Below, in pieces: positions 23,176 through 36,864 of a DNA stretch of 64,000 nucleotides (position 1 is its first letter; each line of letters starts with the position of its first letter). Source of the DNA: Artemia franciscana (Eukaryota; Arthropoda; Branchiopoda; Anostraca; Artemiidae); the NCBI RefSeq assembly GCF_032884065.1, contig NC_088872.1, positions 3,968,001 through 4,032,000 of the forward strand. The letters are read 5' to 3'. The position numbers and the translations under genes are program-made. The notes beneath the pieces were generated by a model. That model searched no databases. It was not told the DNA's origin and worked only from the letters and a program-made list of their open reading frames with translations.

Positions 23176-24127
23176 AGTTTTCCAAGTGTTTGATTAAATG
23201 GCACGGGTAAACGGCAGGAGTTAGTGTGCCTCTCTTATTGGACCAATACTTGTTTGTTGAGCTATTGGAGCTTAGCTGCACCCTTCCCAATCTCCTATTT
23301 CTACCCAAATCTATTCTCAAACCTGGATTCTTCATAGCCTAAATCATTTAGCAGCACAATAGACACACTGAGTGCTATCAATATACCTACCTGTACTTTA
23401 TATTGACACTCAAAGTCAAAAAAATGTACGTTGTATGACGTGTAACCACACTTCTTTACATTTTCAAATTGTGATTTAAAACATTATTTTTTAAGTTTGA
23501 ACTTTCAGACTACCCAATTCTCCTAGGCTATCACTAAATAAAATTGGGAACAGAAGAAAAAACGGGTAGAAAAAAAAAACAAAACAGGACAAAACAGCTA
23601 TCATAAAAACGGAAACAGAACAGGTAAATAAAAAAACAGGTCATCTGTTTCTGTCCTTTTCTTACGAACAGAACAGAAACGGGCACTTCGAAAATAGGAC
23701 AGATACAGAAATCAGAAACTGTCCCCATGCTTTATGTCAACCCCCACAATTATGCAGTTGGTAAATTATGCTTTAAAACTAAATGTTGCTTTAAAATAAA
23801 TCAAAAGGCATCTTGTTTATGGTGGCCAATAAGACACCTCAGCGATATATCAAGAACGACTGGGGATAGTAAGTTGAAAATTTTGGGGATGCTACTATTA
23901 TTACTTCTACTTTTATAATTTAAATAAATAAAAAACGTGTAAGTGTATCCAGGTTGTCAAAGAGCATAGATAAAATCTTTGGGGAAGATATTAAGTTTTA
24001 TTTTTTAGGTCAACCTCAGAAACTATAAAATTAAATTAAAAAATGCTGTTTGCGTCATGATCAAAAATTGTATAAAAAGTTACGCCAACATTATAGTAGG
24101 AGCCAATAGTATGGATTCCTATAGAAA
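23176..24127. other. No feature seen
   Basis: AT-rich with poly-A tracts and repeated ACAGAA(C)AG words at 23,550-23,720 that read as a low-complexity stretch. No recognisable gene. Confidence 0.45.
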
Positions 24128-24478
24128 TTAAATAAAAAAAAACTAATTTTTTAAGCTGAAAGTAAGGAGCGACATTAAAACTTAAAACGAACAGAAATTA
24201 CTCCGTATATAAAATGGTTTGTCCCCTCCGCAATCCATCGCTCTTTACGCTAAAGTTTGATTCTTTGTCACAATTCTACTTTTTAAAACAATTAAAAACT
24301 TGACTCTTTACCACAATTCTGCTTTTTAAAACAATTAAAAGCTTTAGCGTAAAGAGCGAGGCATTGCGGAGGGGACAAACCATTTTATATACGGAGTAAT
24401 TTCTGTTCGTTTTAAGTTTTAATGTCGCTCCTTACTTTCAGCTAAAAAAATTAGTTTTTTTTTATTTAATTCAAATAG
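24128..24478. repeat. Foldback palindrome of family R
   Basis: Arms of about 140 bp are nearly perfect inverted repeats: AAGTAAGGAGCGACATTAAA on one side and its complement ending GCTCCTTACTTTCAGC on the other. Each has a CTCTTTACGCTAAAGTTT or TTTAGCGTAAAGAGCGAGG core and a matching GGTTTGTCCCCTCCGCAA block. The loop carries a short direct repeat (ACTTTTTAAAACAATTAAAA, twice). Confidence 0.85.
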
Positions 24479-25474
24479 GCGCGGTATTTATCGAGTATAG
24501 CTGCTTTAGATAAATTTAAAAGACCTCCTTCAACACCTTTCCAGGTTTTATATTTATCAATTTTTCTTTCCCTTTTGCTTCTGTCTCTCTCATTGCCTTA
24601 AATTTGTATTTTTTAAAAGCTCATCTGATGCTAAAGAGTTGTTAAAACTGCCTATTCTCTTTTAAATATGTGAGTGTTATATGTTATATCCGCCTGCCGT
24701 GGTGTTATATGGGTATGGGTAAATTTTATTGTTCTCAGAAGATGCTTCAAATTAGCCTTTCTTATGTTAAGGGTGAAAATTTCTTTGCTTATGCAAAAAT
24801 GGAATGTTCCGAGTGACAATATTTACCACCAAAAAAAGTAGAACTACTATGCTCTAACAATAAGTAGTTTTGTTTATGCGGGACCGCTTTTCTCTTGGAT
24901 TTTAGGAATGCTTATAACAAAAGTCTTTCAATATGAAGATAAATTGCCTATTCAAGTTTCACTCTTAACTTAATTTCATTTAGTTTCACTTAATGAGGAA
25001 TTTAATTGTTCTACAAGTTTTATGCGAAAAGTTATAAAATTTAATGTTAATTTTTTTTAAGTAGCATGAAATTTAATATTTTAGAAGGCGGCAATGTGCA
25101 TATAGTGGCCATTCAAAGACGATATAGCGGTACTTAGACTGACGAGGAATTAATTTAGAATTTAATCTGTATTCTATTTGACGACTATTAGGATTTATTT
25201 ACAAAGGAAATGTTTAATATTTGCAAGGGTAAAAGCGTCCAACATTTGAACTTAAGAAAATACTGAAAGAATATGTTAATTTATTCTTTGTTTTCGAGGC
25301 AGCTAATAAAACATATATAAATTTGATTGTCTGTATCAATTCAGTTTTTGTTAATGTGTCTTCGTGGTGTCACGGAAGAATCAATTGTTAGTTTCATCAA
25401 GACTTTCAAATAAAATCATATAGTACTCAATCAGTATTTTTTTTTATTTACCTTTCTTTTTTATAATCATATTA
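24479..25474. other. No feature seen
   Basis: AT-rich flank up to the 5' truncation point of the next Helitron. Nothing coding is recognised. Confidence 0.45.
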
Positions 25475-27593
<2,119 letters not shown>

Positions 27594-28180
27594 TTTAAAA
27601 TAAAAGAAAAAATTCCAGAAGAAAAATTGAACTCATAAATTATAAGCAATTAAATCATTATATCTTTAATATTCTTTTTAATTTAATTACTTTGTTTGCA
27701 AAAGTGTTAGAGAAACGTACAGTTTTTGCTACGAAAAGACAAGAGAAAAGTAGAGTGAAATAAAATCTACAACTTAGACTGTTCAAGACACTTAATTTAT
27801 TTTCTAAAGATGATTTAAAGATGATTTGACGAAGGTCATTTTCTAAAGACAATTAATTCTTCTAAAGATGTCTCAATATGACAAATACTTTAATAAGCTC
27901 TTATCCATTTTGCATCCTGGGTTCTTATGCACCAAATATGCCCAACAGACAAAAAGGAAATTGTCTTCTCTCAACGGTTCTATACTTAAACACACCTTAA
28001 CGGCTTTTAGCTTTATAGTAATAGCAATGATAATAGCATTTGAAGTGTTAGCAGTAATATTATATGCATGCAGACTGCTTTAGTATTGTGTTGTAAATAC
28101 TGCGGCGTTGACTTGTGCATTGCATTCTTTTATTAGACATTTCGAGTGTCTTTATACCTATTCGCTTCTCCTTATTTTAG
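27594..28180. other. Unassigned, possible intron
   Basis: Contains a 71-codon frame (27,868-28,083) ending in a hydrophobic segment (FIVIAMIIAFEVLAVILYA) that could be a membrane span, with no recognised family. The region ends in a pyrimidine-rich acceptor-like CTTCTCCTTATTTTAG (28,165-28,180). Confidence 0.35.
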
Positions 28181-28315
28181 ATTACTCCAGAATATCATAG
28201 AATAAAGACGCTTGTTAAGAAACTATGTACTTCACGTGAGATAATCGAAGATCTATTTAGAAGATGGAGAGTAAAAAGCCCTGCAAATTTTAAATGTATT
28301 ATAAAGTCCAAGTGA
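28181..28315 (+). CDS. Candidate terminal exon of an unidentified gene
   Basis: Directly after a good acceptor, 44 codons read ITPEYHRIKTLVKKLC, then TSREIIEDLFRRWRVKSP and ANFKCIIKSK, ending in TGA. The composition (charged, amphipathic, few low-complexity runs) is unlike the surrounding AT-rich DNA and looks protein-like. I do not recognise the family, and no upstream exon was identified with confidence. It may be the last exon of a host gene, a captured exon next to the Helitron, or chance. Confidence 0.35.
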   Translation: MTPEYHRIKTLVKKLCTSREIIEDLFRRWRVKSPANFKCIIKSK

Positions 28316-28489
28316 AAATCAGTAATGAAGATTTTCTTCCCGGTAGGATCCAAAAAATTTTATCAACAAACACAAAATTCCATTTTTTGATGCTGGGGTA
28401 GGGTACAGATATATGCCTTTTTATATTGGCGTTGTTTCAAAACAAGTACCAAGAATGGCAGAAATCAAGCTTTGCTGATTCTTTTCAGA

Positions 28490-28720
28490 TAAAGAAAAAA
28501 GGTAAAAAACTAAAAAAAACTAAAAATAAAAAACTAAAAAAACTAAAAAAGCTAAAAAACTAAAAAAAAAGTTAAAAAAAAGAAAAAACTAAAAAGAAGA
28601 AAAACCTAAAAAGAAAAAAAAATTAAAAGAGATAAAAACTAAAAAGAAAAAAAGAAAAAAAAATTAAAAAAGTTACAAAACTAAAAAATAGAAAAAACTA
28701 AAAAAAAAAAAATAAAGCAT
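28490..28720 (+). repeat. A-rich low-complexity tract (AAAAACTAAA-type)
   Basis: A run of poly-A blocks broken by CT or GA, such as AAAAACTAAAAAAGCTAAAA. Similar tracts lie beside or inside other Helitron copies at 44,540-44,860 and 62,228-62,460, so it probably belongs to a Helitron variant. Confidence 0.7.
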
Positions 28721-28977
28721 GTTTGTTTTTTTGTATGTTTGAGAGTTTACAGCCCAGTCGATGATTATAGCTTGAGTAGATGTGTTCAAATCGGGACTAC
28801 GTCTAAAATTTGTCCCTATAATAATAATAATTAATAATTTATTTGTTACCCGCTTATTTTGACAAATTAAGCGGAGTAAAAACATTAAGGAAAGAAAAAC
28901 AAAATAGCACAAACAATATAATTAATACAGTCTAATCAAAGGGTGGTAAGGGCCCAAGCGTTGACAGGCCTTAGCAC

Positions 28978-29889
28978 CTAATCTAGCATAGTGTTTTTTT
29001 TATAAACTAAAATAATATCAGTGGCACAAAACTTTCTGATAATCTTCTGATTTCTATTAGAATGCGGCAGATACAATAAATATTTACAATAACGAAAATA
29101 CAGAACTCTTATACCCTGCAAATCTTGATTATTAAACAACAGGCGCATACCGGAAAGAAACAATATAGAATGATCGCAATATGTAGAATAAAGTCTGGAT
29201 AAAGCCTTTCGTGAAAATCTGCCTCGGATCAGGACAATTTTTGCGTACCCTTTTTTAAGTTTACTTTTAATATCATTTAGCCCACAAGATCAAAAAGCTG
29301 ATAAAGATGAATAAATACTAATACCAAGCCACTGAATCGAAGAAACGAGCTTAACTGAAAAATAACCACAATCAAGATCACTACTTTGATGCTTAGCATT
29401 AAAAACTAAATATTCACATTTTTCAGTATTAAGTTTGAGGCCGATTTCCTCAAAAGACTTAGAAACAAGCTGGGTCGATTTAATTAGGCTAGATTTAGTG
29501 CGGCTGATCAAAAGTAAATCATCTGCATATGCTATATACGAAAGATTAGTTAGGCCTAAAAAACATGATGGATTAATACGTGGCAAAACAGAATAAAGAC
29601 AAGCATTAAAAAGATAAGGGGATAAGACTCCTCCTTGCCTAAGACCAGAACGGATGGGGATATTACCAACGTAGGTGTCACCTGACTTTAGTCGAACATA
29701 TGAATTATCATACCAAAAACGAAGAGTTGATATAGTAGACACATTTGCACCAAGTTGGATTAAAGAATACCAAAGTTGGCTATGGCATATTGAATCAAAA
29801 GCTTTTGAAACATCGAGTGCACAAAAATGAACCTCAAAACTCTTTTTATGCGCTTCCAGTAATAGTAAAAATATAAGCACGATGAACAT
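28978..29889 (-). pseudogene. LINE ORF2: reverse transcriptase core and C-terminus
   Basis: The reading frame at 29,290-29,889 holds ALDVSKAFDSICHSQLW (catalytic Asp of motif A), SGLRQGGVLSPYLFN (motif B) and SYIAYADDLLLISR (YADD, motif C). These are followed by a LNTEKCEYLVFN segment and QWLGISIYS of the thumb. After a break the C-terminus continues at 28,978-29,163 with RLLFNNQDLQGIRVLYFRYC. Reverse transcriptase copies the LINE RNA at the target site. Frame breaks lie near 29,860 and 29,280. Confidence 0.92.
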
Positions 29890-31569
29890 GTTGGCATCCT
29901 ATATACGGCTTGAAGTCAAACTGATCAGACATATAATCTATATTAGACAGGAGATCAGAGAGCAAAACATATTCAAATACTTTACTTAAAGTACAATCAA
30001 CCGTAATAGGCCTATACGAAGCGCAGCTAGTTGGGTCCTTACCACGTTTCAAAATTGACGTAATGTTACCAACTAAAAAAGAATCAGGGACTAAAGAAGA
30101 GCATAAACACATCTGAAAATGTAACTGCAAGTGATAAACTAATTCCTCCGAATCGGTGTTGAGGTGAAAAGCACTGATGCCGTCTATATCATAAGATTTA
30201 GATTTAAGTCTCTCTACACTTCTTTTGACACGGTCAACACTAGCGGGAGGTACATGACCTTAAATGATTTTCTTAGGCAACAGATTAGAACAGAGCTTGG
30301 CAAAACAAAAATGAACCACATATATCACTGTATCGAAAATGTTATTATAATGATTGATCCATGATACATTAGTGATTCGGTCGGCCGTAGGTGATATATC
30401 AAACTTCGCGACATTAATCACTTTTTTGCACTGGCTAGGAGACTTAGGAAATTCAGCACCATTGTACCTAATTTTTCGAAGATAGCGTATAAAATCAAAC
30501 TTTGTTCTTTTTTTAATATCAAAAACATTACCCCTTAAAGGGCGGCCGCAAGCTATCCAAATTTTTAGCCACAATTTACCCCGATTTTTTGTTGTTTTGA
30601 GCTCTGGGCCATTCTTCCAAATTGAACTTCTTGTTTGTGCTCTAAAGCAACATAGGGGTACAGCTACCTCTTCAGACCTCTTTAAGCACGAAACAATGGG
30701 GCTATAATAAATGTTAAGCTGAATTCTGGCTTGTGGGGACCCAACGCTTGTACACAACAGATTAAAAGGGACTTTAATCGTTGATAGAAGGCTAACAAGC
30801 GTAGAAAAATAAAGAGGGCAGTTAGCTTTGTTCCATTCTCTTTTAGAAATCCATTTTCTAGAATTGGGACGAAGGTTCTTCTCAGCATTAGCTTTAAGGG
30901 TAACAGAGAGGGATAGGGGGAGATGGTCGTAATCACGCTCATCCTGATCAACATGGACTTCACCACAGATGAGACCAGAAGAAACGATACAATGGTCAAT
31001 GTCCGAAAGTGAGCCACTATTATGGATAGAGGAATGGGAGGCATATTTCTTTAAAATTTTGTAACTATTCGGTAGGGAATCTAAAAGAAGCTCAGTCCGC
31101 ACTGATGAAGAGTTAATATTACAGTTCATATCACCAATTAATCCAGTCCATAACTCTCAATGGCATTCAAAAGACTTTTTATTAATGCGCAAGATTTTGT
31201 AAATTTAGTTAAACTTCGGAGGGATTTCTGGTCGCAGGGGAGATAAACATTAATGAGGACAAGGTTGGCAAGACGAATAGCAATGTAACAATCACTCTCG
31301 TGATAGCATGAAGGGGGTGGTGAAAACAGCTTCTTTTTTATTAAACATGCTAGGCCACCTGATGGTCTGCCAGAGGTTTTGCGTGCACTTTTAGAAAAAA
31401 CTGAGTGTTCGTTACTTCTCTGTAGGGAGTTCAAGCTCACTAAAGGTAGGAGATACTCCTGGAGGAATAAAACATCAAAATTTTCTGATTTCTGATCTAA
31501 AGAGACGTCTTTATCCTTAGTACCGTTAATATTGAACGAACATATAGTGAAGTTAGTCTTAGCACTCAT
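29846..31569 (-). pseudogene. LINE ORF2: endonuclease and N-terminal RT part, frameshifted
   Basis: The frame starts at ATG 31,569, overlapping the ORF1 stop (AAATGA). The endonuclease begins FTICSFNINGTKD and has FLQEYLLP. After a one-base shift at about 31,133 it continues with GDMNCNINS and SLSDIDHCIVSSGL, which match the catalytic GDxN and SxIDH regions. A further shift near 30,260 leads to the RT entry motif SYRPITVDCTLSKVFEYVL at 29,846-30,130. It would nick target DNA and prime reverse transcription if intact. Confidence 0.88.
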
Positions 31570-32681
31570 TTTCTAGTATAGGACGATCGTTTCGACAGAA
31601 GTTCGCGAAGAATTCGGCATTTCGTTGAGAATGACACATGATGGCCTTGACAGTTCGCACATTTTGGTGTAGCCTTGCACGGAGAATCAGGCGAGGATTC
31701 ATGTTGCCCTGCGCAACGGGAGCAGCATTTTTCTTTATCACAATTTGATTTTAAGTGATTTGGTGATTGGCAATTATAACAGCATTTGGGTGGGTGTTGG
31801 TATTTGTAAACTTGATATATCTCATACCCAATCTTTATACCAAGTCGAAGTGCATTAGCGAGCGCAACAGCGTTTTCAAAAAACACTCTAACAGCAAAAA
31901 AATTGCCTATTCGTTTCGCATGAGTAATATTATTGCAATTAATTAACATTCCCTCATCAAAATTGGTCGGTATACCTTTAATGATTCCAATATATTTCGT
32001 TTCTTTTACTTTGACGTCACAATCTCTCATTACAGTTGGAACGGAATTGCAAAAGTTCCTTGCAGCAATCTTGTCAATTCGTACCACTAGCTTATCGCCA
32101 GAGGGCTTAATGCTATGAATACATTCATGACCTGGAATAGAGTCTATTATTTCGCGACGCTTGGCTGGATTATCTAATTCTGATGGGACTTTAGAAATAA
32201 CAACGGTCATCAGATCGGGATTCAATGACTGAGCGCCAGGGCTGCTAAGAGGGGGGAATTTAAGATCATACGACGAAATCTTCTCACCAATTTGCTTAAG
32301 TTCCGAATCAATGCTTACAAGCTTTGAGGCGAAGCTAGAATAAGCCACAGCAGGAATAACAGGAACGTCGGTAGATAAAATAATCACGTATGTAGGCAAA
32401 GACAAATTTTCGCTGTCGCATTTCTGGAAGATTTCCATCATGTCCTTAATGTGACGGTAATTAACTTGATCGCCTTGGCGTCTTTGCACACGTTCACCCT
32501 CGTAAACATGAGAGCAAAGCTCTATTTTAGCCGCCATAATAGACTTCTCATCGAAAATACCAACAGCATGGTTAGCAATAACTTCATCACTTACTCCTTT
32601 TTTAAGATTTGATTGCACGAAATTCAACACCGACGATTGTACATATTCCGTCATAATGGTATAACCAACAAATATGGACAA
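31566..32681 (-). CDS. LINE ORF1 (gag-like, zinc knuckles), intact frame
   Basis: A 371-residue frame. The N-terminal two thirds have no strong motif but contain an MTVVISKVPSELDNPAKR stretch and a middle with KYIGIIKGIP, like the pre-zinc domain of I/Jockey-type ORF1 proteins. The C-terminus has three Cys-His knuckles: CYNCQSPNHLKSNC, CSRCAGQHESSPDSPC and CANCQGHHVSFSTKC. Such proteins bind LINE RNA in a ribonucleoprotein particle. The stop overlaps the start of ORF2 in AAATGA, which suggests reinitiation coupling. The frame has no break, so the insertion may be fairly recent or ORF1 is by luck intact. Confidence 0.88.
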   Translation of the reverse strand: MSIFVGYTIMTEYVQSSVLNFVQSNLKKGVSDEVIANHAVGIFDEKSIMAAKIELCSHVYEGERVQRRQGDQVNYRHIKDMMEIFQKCDSENLSLPTYVIILSTDVPVIPAVAYSSFASKLVSIDSELKQIGEKISSYDLKFPPLSSPGAQSLNPDLMTVVISKVPSELDNPAKRREIIDSIPGHECIHSIKPSGDKLVVRIDKIAARNFCNSVPTVMRDCDVKVKETKYIGIIKGIPTNFDEGMLINCNNITHAKRIGNFFAVRVFFENAVALANALRLGIKIGYEIYQVYKYQHPPKCCYNCQSPNHLKSNCDKEKCCSRCAGQHESSPDSPCKATPKCANCQGHHVSFSTKCRILRELLSKRSSYTRK

Positions 32682-32935
32682 TTAACCAAAGTCCAAAGTC
32701 AAATCAGTTTATTACTCACCATGCTGTCAAACAGCTAAAATCCGATTAAATTAGTTTCAAAATAATCCTTTTCAATGTAACTGAATTCGTTATTTTCGTC
32801 AAACTAAAGTAGACCGGATTTACTCACAGTTCATAAATAGCCAATTCAAACCAAATCCTTTTACTTTGAACTCCGAATCAATATAATCCAGTTATTTGAG
32901 ATGTTCTCACTCTGAGAGCAAGGTCAGTACTAAGG

Positions 32936-35282
32936 CCTATTGCAAGGCCTTGAAATTTAATGGTGAAACAATGGAGATGTGTTGCGCCTCAGGAAAAGTT
33001 AAACTTCCTCAACTGTCTGCACCACCAGAGCCACTAAAGACTGCTTACTAGAACTACGTCAGAATCTAAGCGTTTTTTGTTAAATATCAGAAAATATAAC
33101 TCATATTTCCGAATAACGTCGTTTGCTGCCCAAATCAAAAATCAAGATCAATTTATGCCTACTTTCAAAGTAAAAGGGTAAATTTATAATAGAGCAGGGT
33201 TCCTTCTACCATTCTCAGGCAAAAATCAAAAATTTTTACAACTGTACTTCATCAGTGATAGAAATTCTGAATTGAATGCACGTTGCGAAATTTCTCCCGA
33301 CGTTGAATAGACTATTGTTTCCCAATTGCAACATCTTTTCTACGAAAATAAAAATTTAGTGCGTCTGTTTAAAACAGCAATCGATTTGATGCCTACAGAT
33401 ACGCATAAAATTGTTATTTCTGCTGACAAAATGCCTACTGGCAAACATGTGCGTAGATGCAATGCTCCAACTATCGACGAAGTGGCAATCATTAATGTCG
33501 GTGATCAGTTTTTACCTCGAGATATAATTTTTCATAAGCGAATCGCTCAGTTGGTAAGAATTGCTGAAACTCATCGATGCTACAATGCCCTAGAATATCC
33601 TATGATTTTTTTAGATGGAGCCGACGGTTATCACTTTAATAATAAATTGATAGATGCATCCACTAACAAACAAACAAATAAGAAATACAGCGCAATGAAT
33701 TATTATTCCTATAGACTAATAATTCGTCAGGATGAAGACAATTATATTTTAAAATGCCGTCAATTGTTTCACCAATACATCGTTGATATGTATGCAAAGA
33801 TTGAATCAGAACGTTTTCTATTTATTCGTCTGAATCAGACCAAGCTCCACTCTGAACAGTACATTCATTTGCGAGATGCAGTTGTAAATGACGGTAATAC
33901 CACTAACGTTGGAAGATTAAAGATTTTACCTTCGTCTCATGCTGGCAGTACCCGTCAAATGCATGAATATGCTCAAGATGCTATTGCGTATGTTCGTCTC
34001 TATGATCGTCCAAATTTATTTATTACTTTTATATATTACAATCTTGGGACGAGATACAACAGCTTTTACTTCAAGGACAATCGGCGGTTCATAGACATGA
34101 CATTACGGCCCGTGTCTTCCGGCTATAGTTGAAATCACTGATAAACCACATAGTAAAACTTAAAGTGTTTGGGTCAGTAAGATGCTGGTTGTACTCAGTG
34201 GAATAGCAAAAGCGAGGATTGCCACAAGCACATATTTTTAATTTGGCTGTTTGATAAAATTTCTTCTAAAGAAATTGACGATGTGATTTCCGCTGAAATT
34301 CAGTTTTTGGCTTTCAGTTCGAAATCAGTGATATCGATGAAATCGTACAATATCAGGCTGGAAGATACATAAGCAGCAATGAAGCTGTTTGGCGAATTCT
34401 TTCATTTCCGATACATGAACGAAGTCCAGCTGTTGTTCACTTAGTGGTCCATTTACAGAATGGACAACGTGTTTCTTTTTCGGAATCCAAGATGCAACAA
34501 AGAGCCCTGAATCCACCGGATACAACGTTAACTGCTTTCTTTTCGTTATGCCAAAATGATTCTTTTGCAAGAAACTGCTGTATACTGAAGTGCCTTCGTA
34601 TTACGCGTGGAATGCTAAAAATAAATTATTTGAACGTCGAAAACAGGGTAAGTCAGTCGACGGCCAACCTACCATCTTCAAAGATACCACGATAGGAAGG
34701 CTCTACACCATTCACCCGAATCACCCGAATGCTTCTTTCTCCGCCTGCGTTTGGTGAATGTACCTGGTTCCACGTCCTTTGAGTATTTGAGAACTGTAAA
34801 CGGTACTATACATGACACCTACCGTAGTGCAAGCCAAACTCTGAATTTATTGGAGAATGACCAACACTGGGATAACTGCATCAATGACACGTGCGAAACG
34901 TCAACTCCAAGTCAAATTTGTGCATTGTTTGGAATCATACTAACAACTTGCTCTCCTTCAGCTCCAACAGAGCTATGGGAAAAATATAAATAAAAAATGG
35001 CCAAGGATATACTCCATCGAAAACGGCTAGAGACGTCAGATATGACTTTTGCTTTTACATCAGAAATTTATAACTACACTTTAGTTATTATTGAAGATTT
35101 GTGCGTATGTATGGAAAACAAACCTCTTCAGGATTTGGGAATGCCTTCACCTAATCGTAACGCTGCTGTTTCAACATGTGTAGAATTGGATCTTGTACAA
35201 AGTTACAGCACGAGTGATCTTTTGTCGTATGTAAAAAATAACATTTATAAGTTAACTGAAGTTAAGTGTGAGCAAACGGACA
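32936..35282 (+). pseudogene. Helitron Rep/helicase protein, broken copy (H2)
   Basis: Fragments align with the near-complete copies. They include a block with LMPTDTHKIVISADKMP at about 33,390, then YHFNNKLIDAS, and MNYYSYRLIIRQDEDNYI. The HUH region is degraded to a stop-riddled PQAHIF-like stretch at about 34,230, followed by a deletion to VFGFQFEIS-like sequence. Next come the RTVNGTIHDTYRSASQ block and the start of the helicase, as far as KCEQTDI. Multiple stops and frameshifts make it non-functional. Confidence 0.85.
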
Positions 35283-35447
35283 TCTATCTATCTATATATC
35301 TATCTATCTATATATATAAAAATAAGTTGTTTGTCCATGTTTTGTGTTTGTCCGCATATGTGTGTTTGTTTGTCCAAATATGACGTCTGCGACGCGCCCC
35401 CACCCACGGGGTGTTGGTGTGGCGCGAAGCACCACTTCAATAGCTAG
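35283..35447 (+). mobile_element. Mini-Helitron (about 165 bp)
   Basis: It starts with TCTATCTATATATCTATC, passes through ATATAAAAATAAGTTGTTTG, and ends with the hairpin GTGTTGGTGTGGCGCG ... CCACTTCAATAGCTAG. These match the 5' and 3' ends of the large Helitrons with no coding sequence between. The exact first base is uncertain because the 5' end is itself a TCTA repeat. Confidence 0.75.
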
Positions 35448-36480
35448 TAGAAAATATAAGAAGATTTTCGTCTGGTTACCTATAATTTAGACAATTTATC
35501 CATCCTCTTAAAGAATAGCTTTAATCAACATTGTAAACTACGAATGGATTTGACTAACAGTGATTTTTTTATGAATGTTCGAATAGAAAACTGCCAAGAA
35601 GTTTCGATTTTTATAAGATTTGAAAACTTTGTGCATGGTGGACATTTAGGGACTTGTTAGTGCCCTTGATGAGTTCCAATACAAAATATAAGAAACCTAA
35701 TAAGAGAAGCACAAAAAGAGAAATCTTTATCAATGTATGAAATGATGTGTGGTTATTTACAGTGACAAAAAGACGGTAGGAACTCTATATTGTTACAACA
35801 ATATGGAGAAAATTCACCCAGTTATCGAACTAAAAAATACTGCTACAGGACGTTGGAACAATTACAATTAAACAAGGTTGCAGACTCGTGACTAAAGAAA
35901 AAACTGTGCAAACACCTTTAATCCCAACTATCACAAACGTCATGAGCCCAAAAATAGTAAACTCTCCGGGAATAAACTTGTCATTCACAATCCCGAATAT
36001 AAACAGCAAAGAATCAAAAACAGGCATATGGCCAGAAATAGTAAAAAATAAAGGTATAATGCAATTAACAAAAATAGAAGAGTCAATAGATCTACAAATA
36101 CTGATATTCACTAACGAGGACCAAAGATTAAAATACGTGGAAAATCAATACGGATTGTTCTCGCCAAATTCATGGTACAATCTTATAATCACCATATTTA
36201 AAGTATTTCTTATTTCATTAACATTAAGAGCACTACTAACTGTATAACTGTAAACTATGGAAGGGTCTTAGGACAAAGGGGAACAAAAAACGATATTATT
36301 GAGACACAAGAGATGCATCAATTAAAACCTACTGCTCCCGACGATATTTAAGCCATCATGAATGGGAGGATATAATAATACAAGAGGTACTTGTCCATTT
36401 TTATAGATATACAAGAGAATTAAGAGGTTGTCTCTTATAAATTCTGATATTTTGTCCCCAAGTTGAAAATATTACAAATG
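35448..36480 (+). other. Unassigned; possible envelope-like fragment of an old LTR element
   Basis: The frame at 35,888-36,247 gives about 120 residues. It has a Cys-containing start (GTITIKQGCRLVTKEK, beginning before the first in-frame start codon), a SLTFTIPNI-like middle written as INLSFTIPNI, and a C-terminal hydrophobic segment LIITIFKVFLISLTLRALL that could span a membrane. This layout vaguely resembles the C-terminal end of Env proteins of arthropod LTR retroelements. No gag, pol or LTR was found, so the call is weak. It would be an old broken copy. Confidence 0.25.
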
Positions 36481-36720
<240 letters not shown>

Positions 36721-36864
36721 TCTATATATGTAAAAATAAGTTGTATGTGTGTTATGTCTGTCGAGTGACGTCATGATTGTCGACTGACTTCATTATAAGG
36801 ATTGAGCTGTATGCATCACTAAGTTGTTGGTCGATTGACGTTATGTTTGTCAACTGATGAAATT

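Larger units (their letters stand above)
28820..32935 (-). mobile_element. Near full-length CR1/Jockey-like LINE
   Basis: This 4.1-kb minus-strand element has a 5' UTR (32,682-32,935), ORF1, ORF2 (endonuclease and reverse transcriptase) and a short 3' tail of TTA/ATT repeats at 28,820-28,850. It is bounded by a 5-bp direct repeat CCTAT (28,815-28,819; 32,936-32,940) that restores the Helitron sequence when the LINE is removed. ORF1 is intact; ORF2 is broken by several shifts, so the element is no longer autonomous. Confidence 0.9.
28740..35282 (+). mobile_element. Helitron H2, split by a LINE, degenerate
   Basis: Helitron protein-coding sequence appears at 28,750-28,819 (CCCAGTCGATGATTATAGCT, as in the start of the Rep region at 38,000) and resumes at 32,936. 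The LINE at 28,820-32,935 separates the two parts, with CCTAT repeated at both sides. The 3' part carries many stops and a deletion of about 400 bp near 34,300, and it ends in a mini-Helitron at 35,283. Confidence 0.82.

Noticed and set aside
30682-31044. 120-codon minus frame inside the LINE
   Set aside because: It is a shadow of the endonuclease-containing frame at 30,260-31,129, which has the real motifs.
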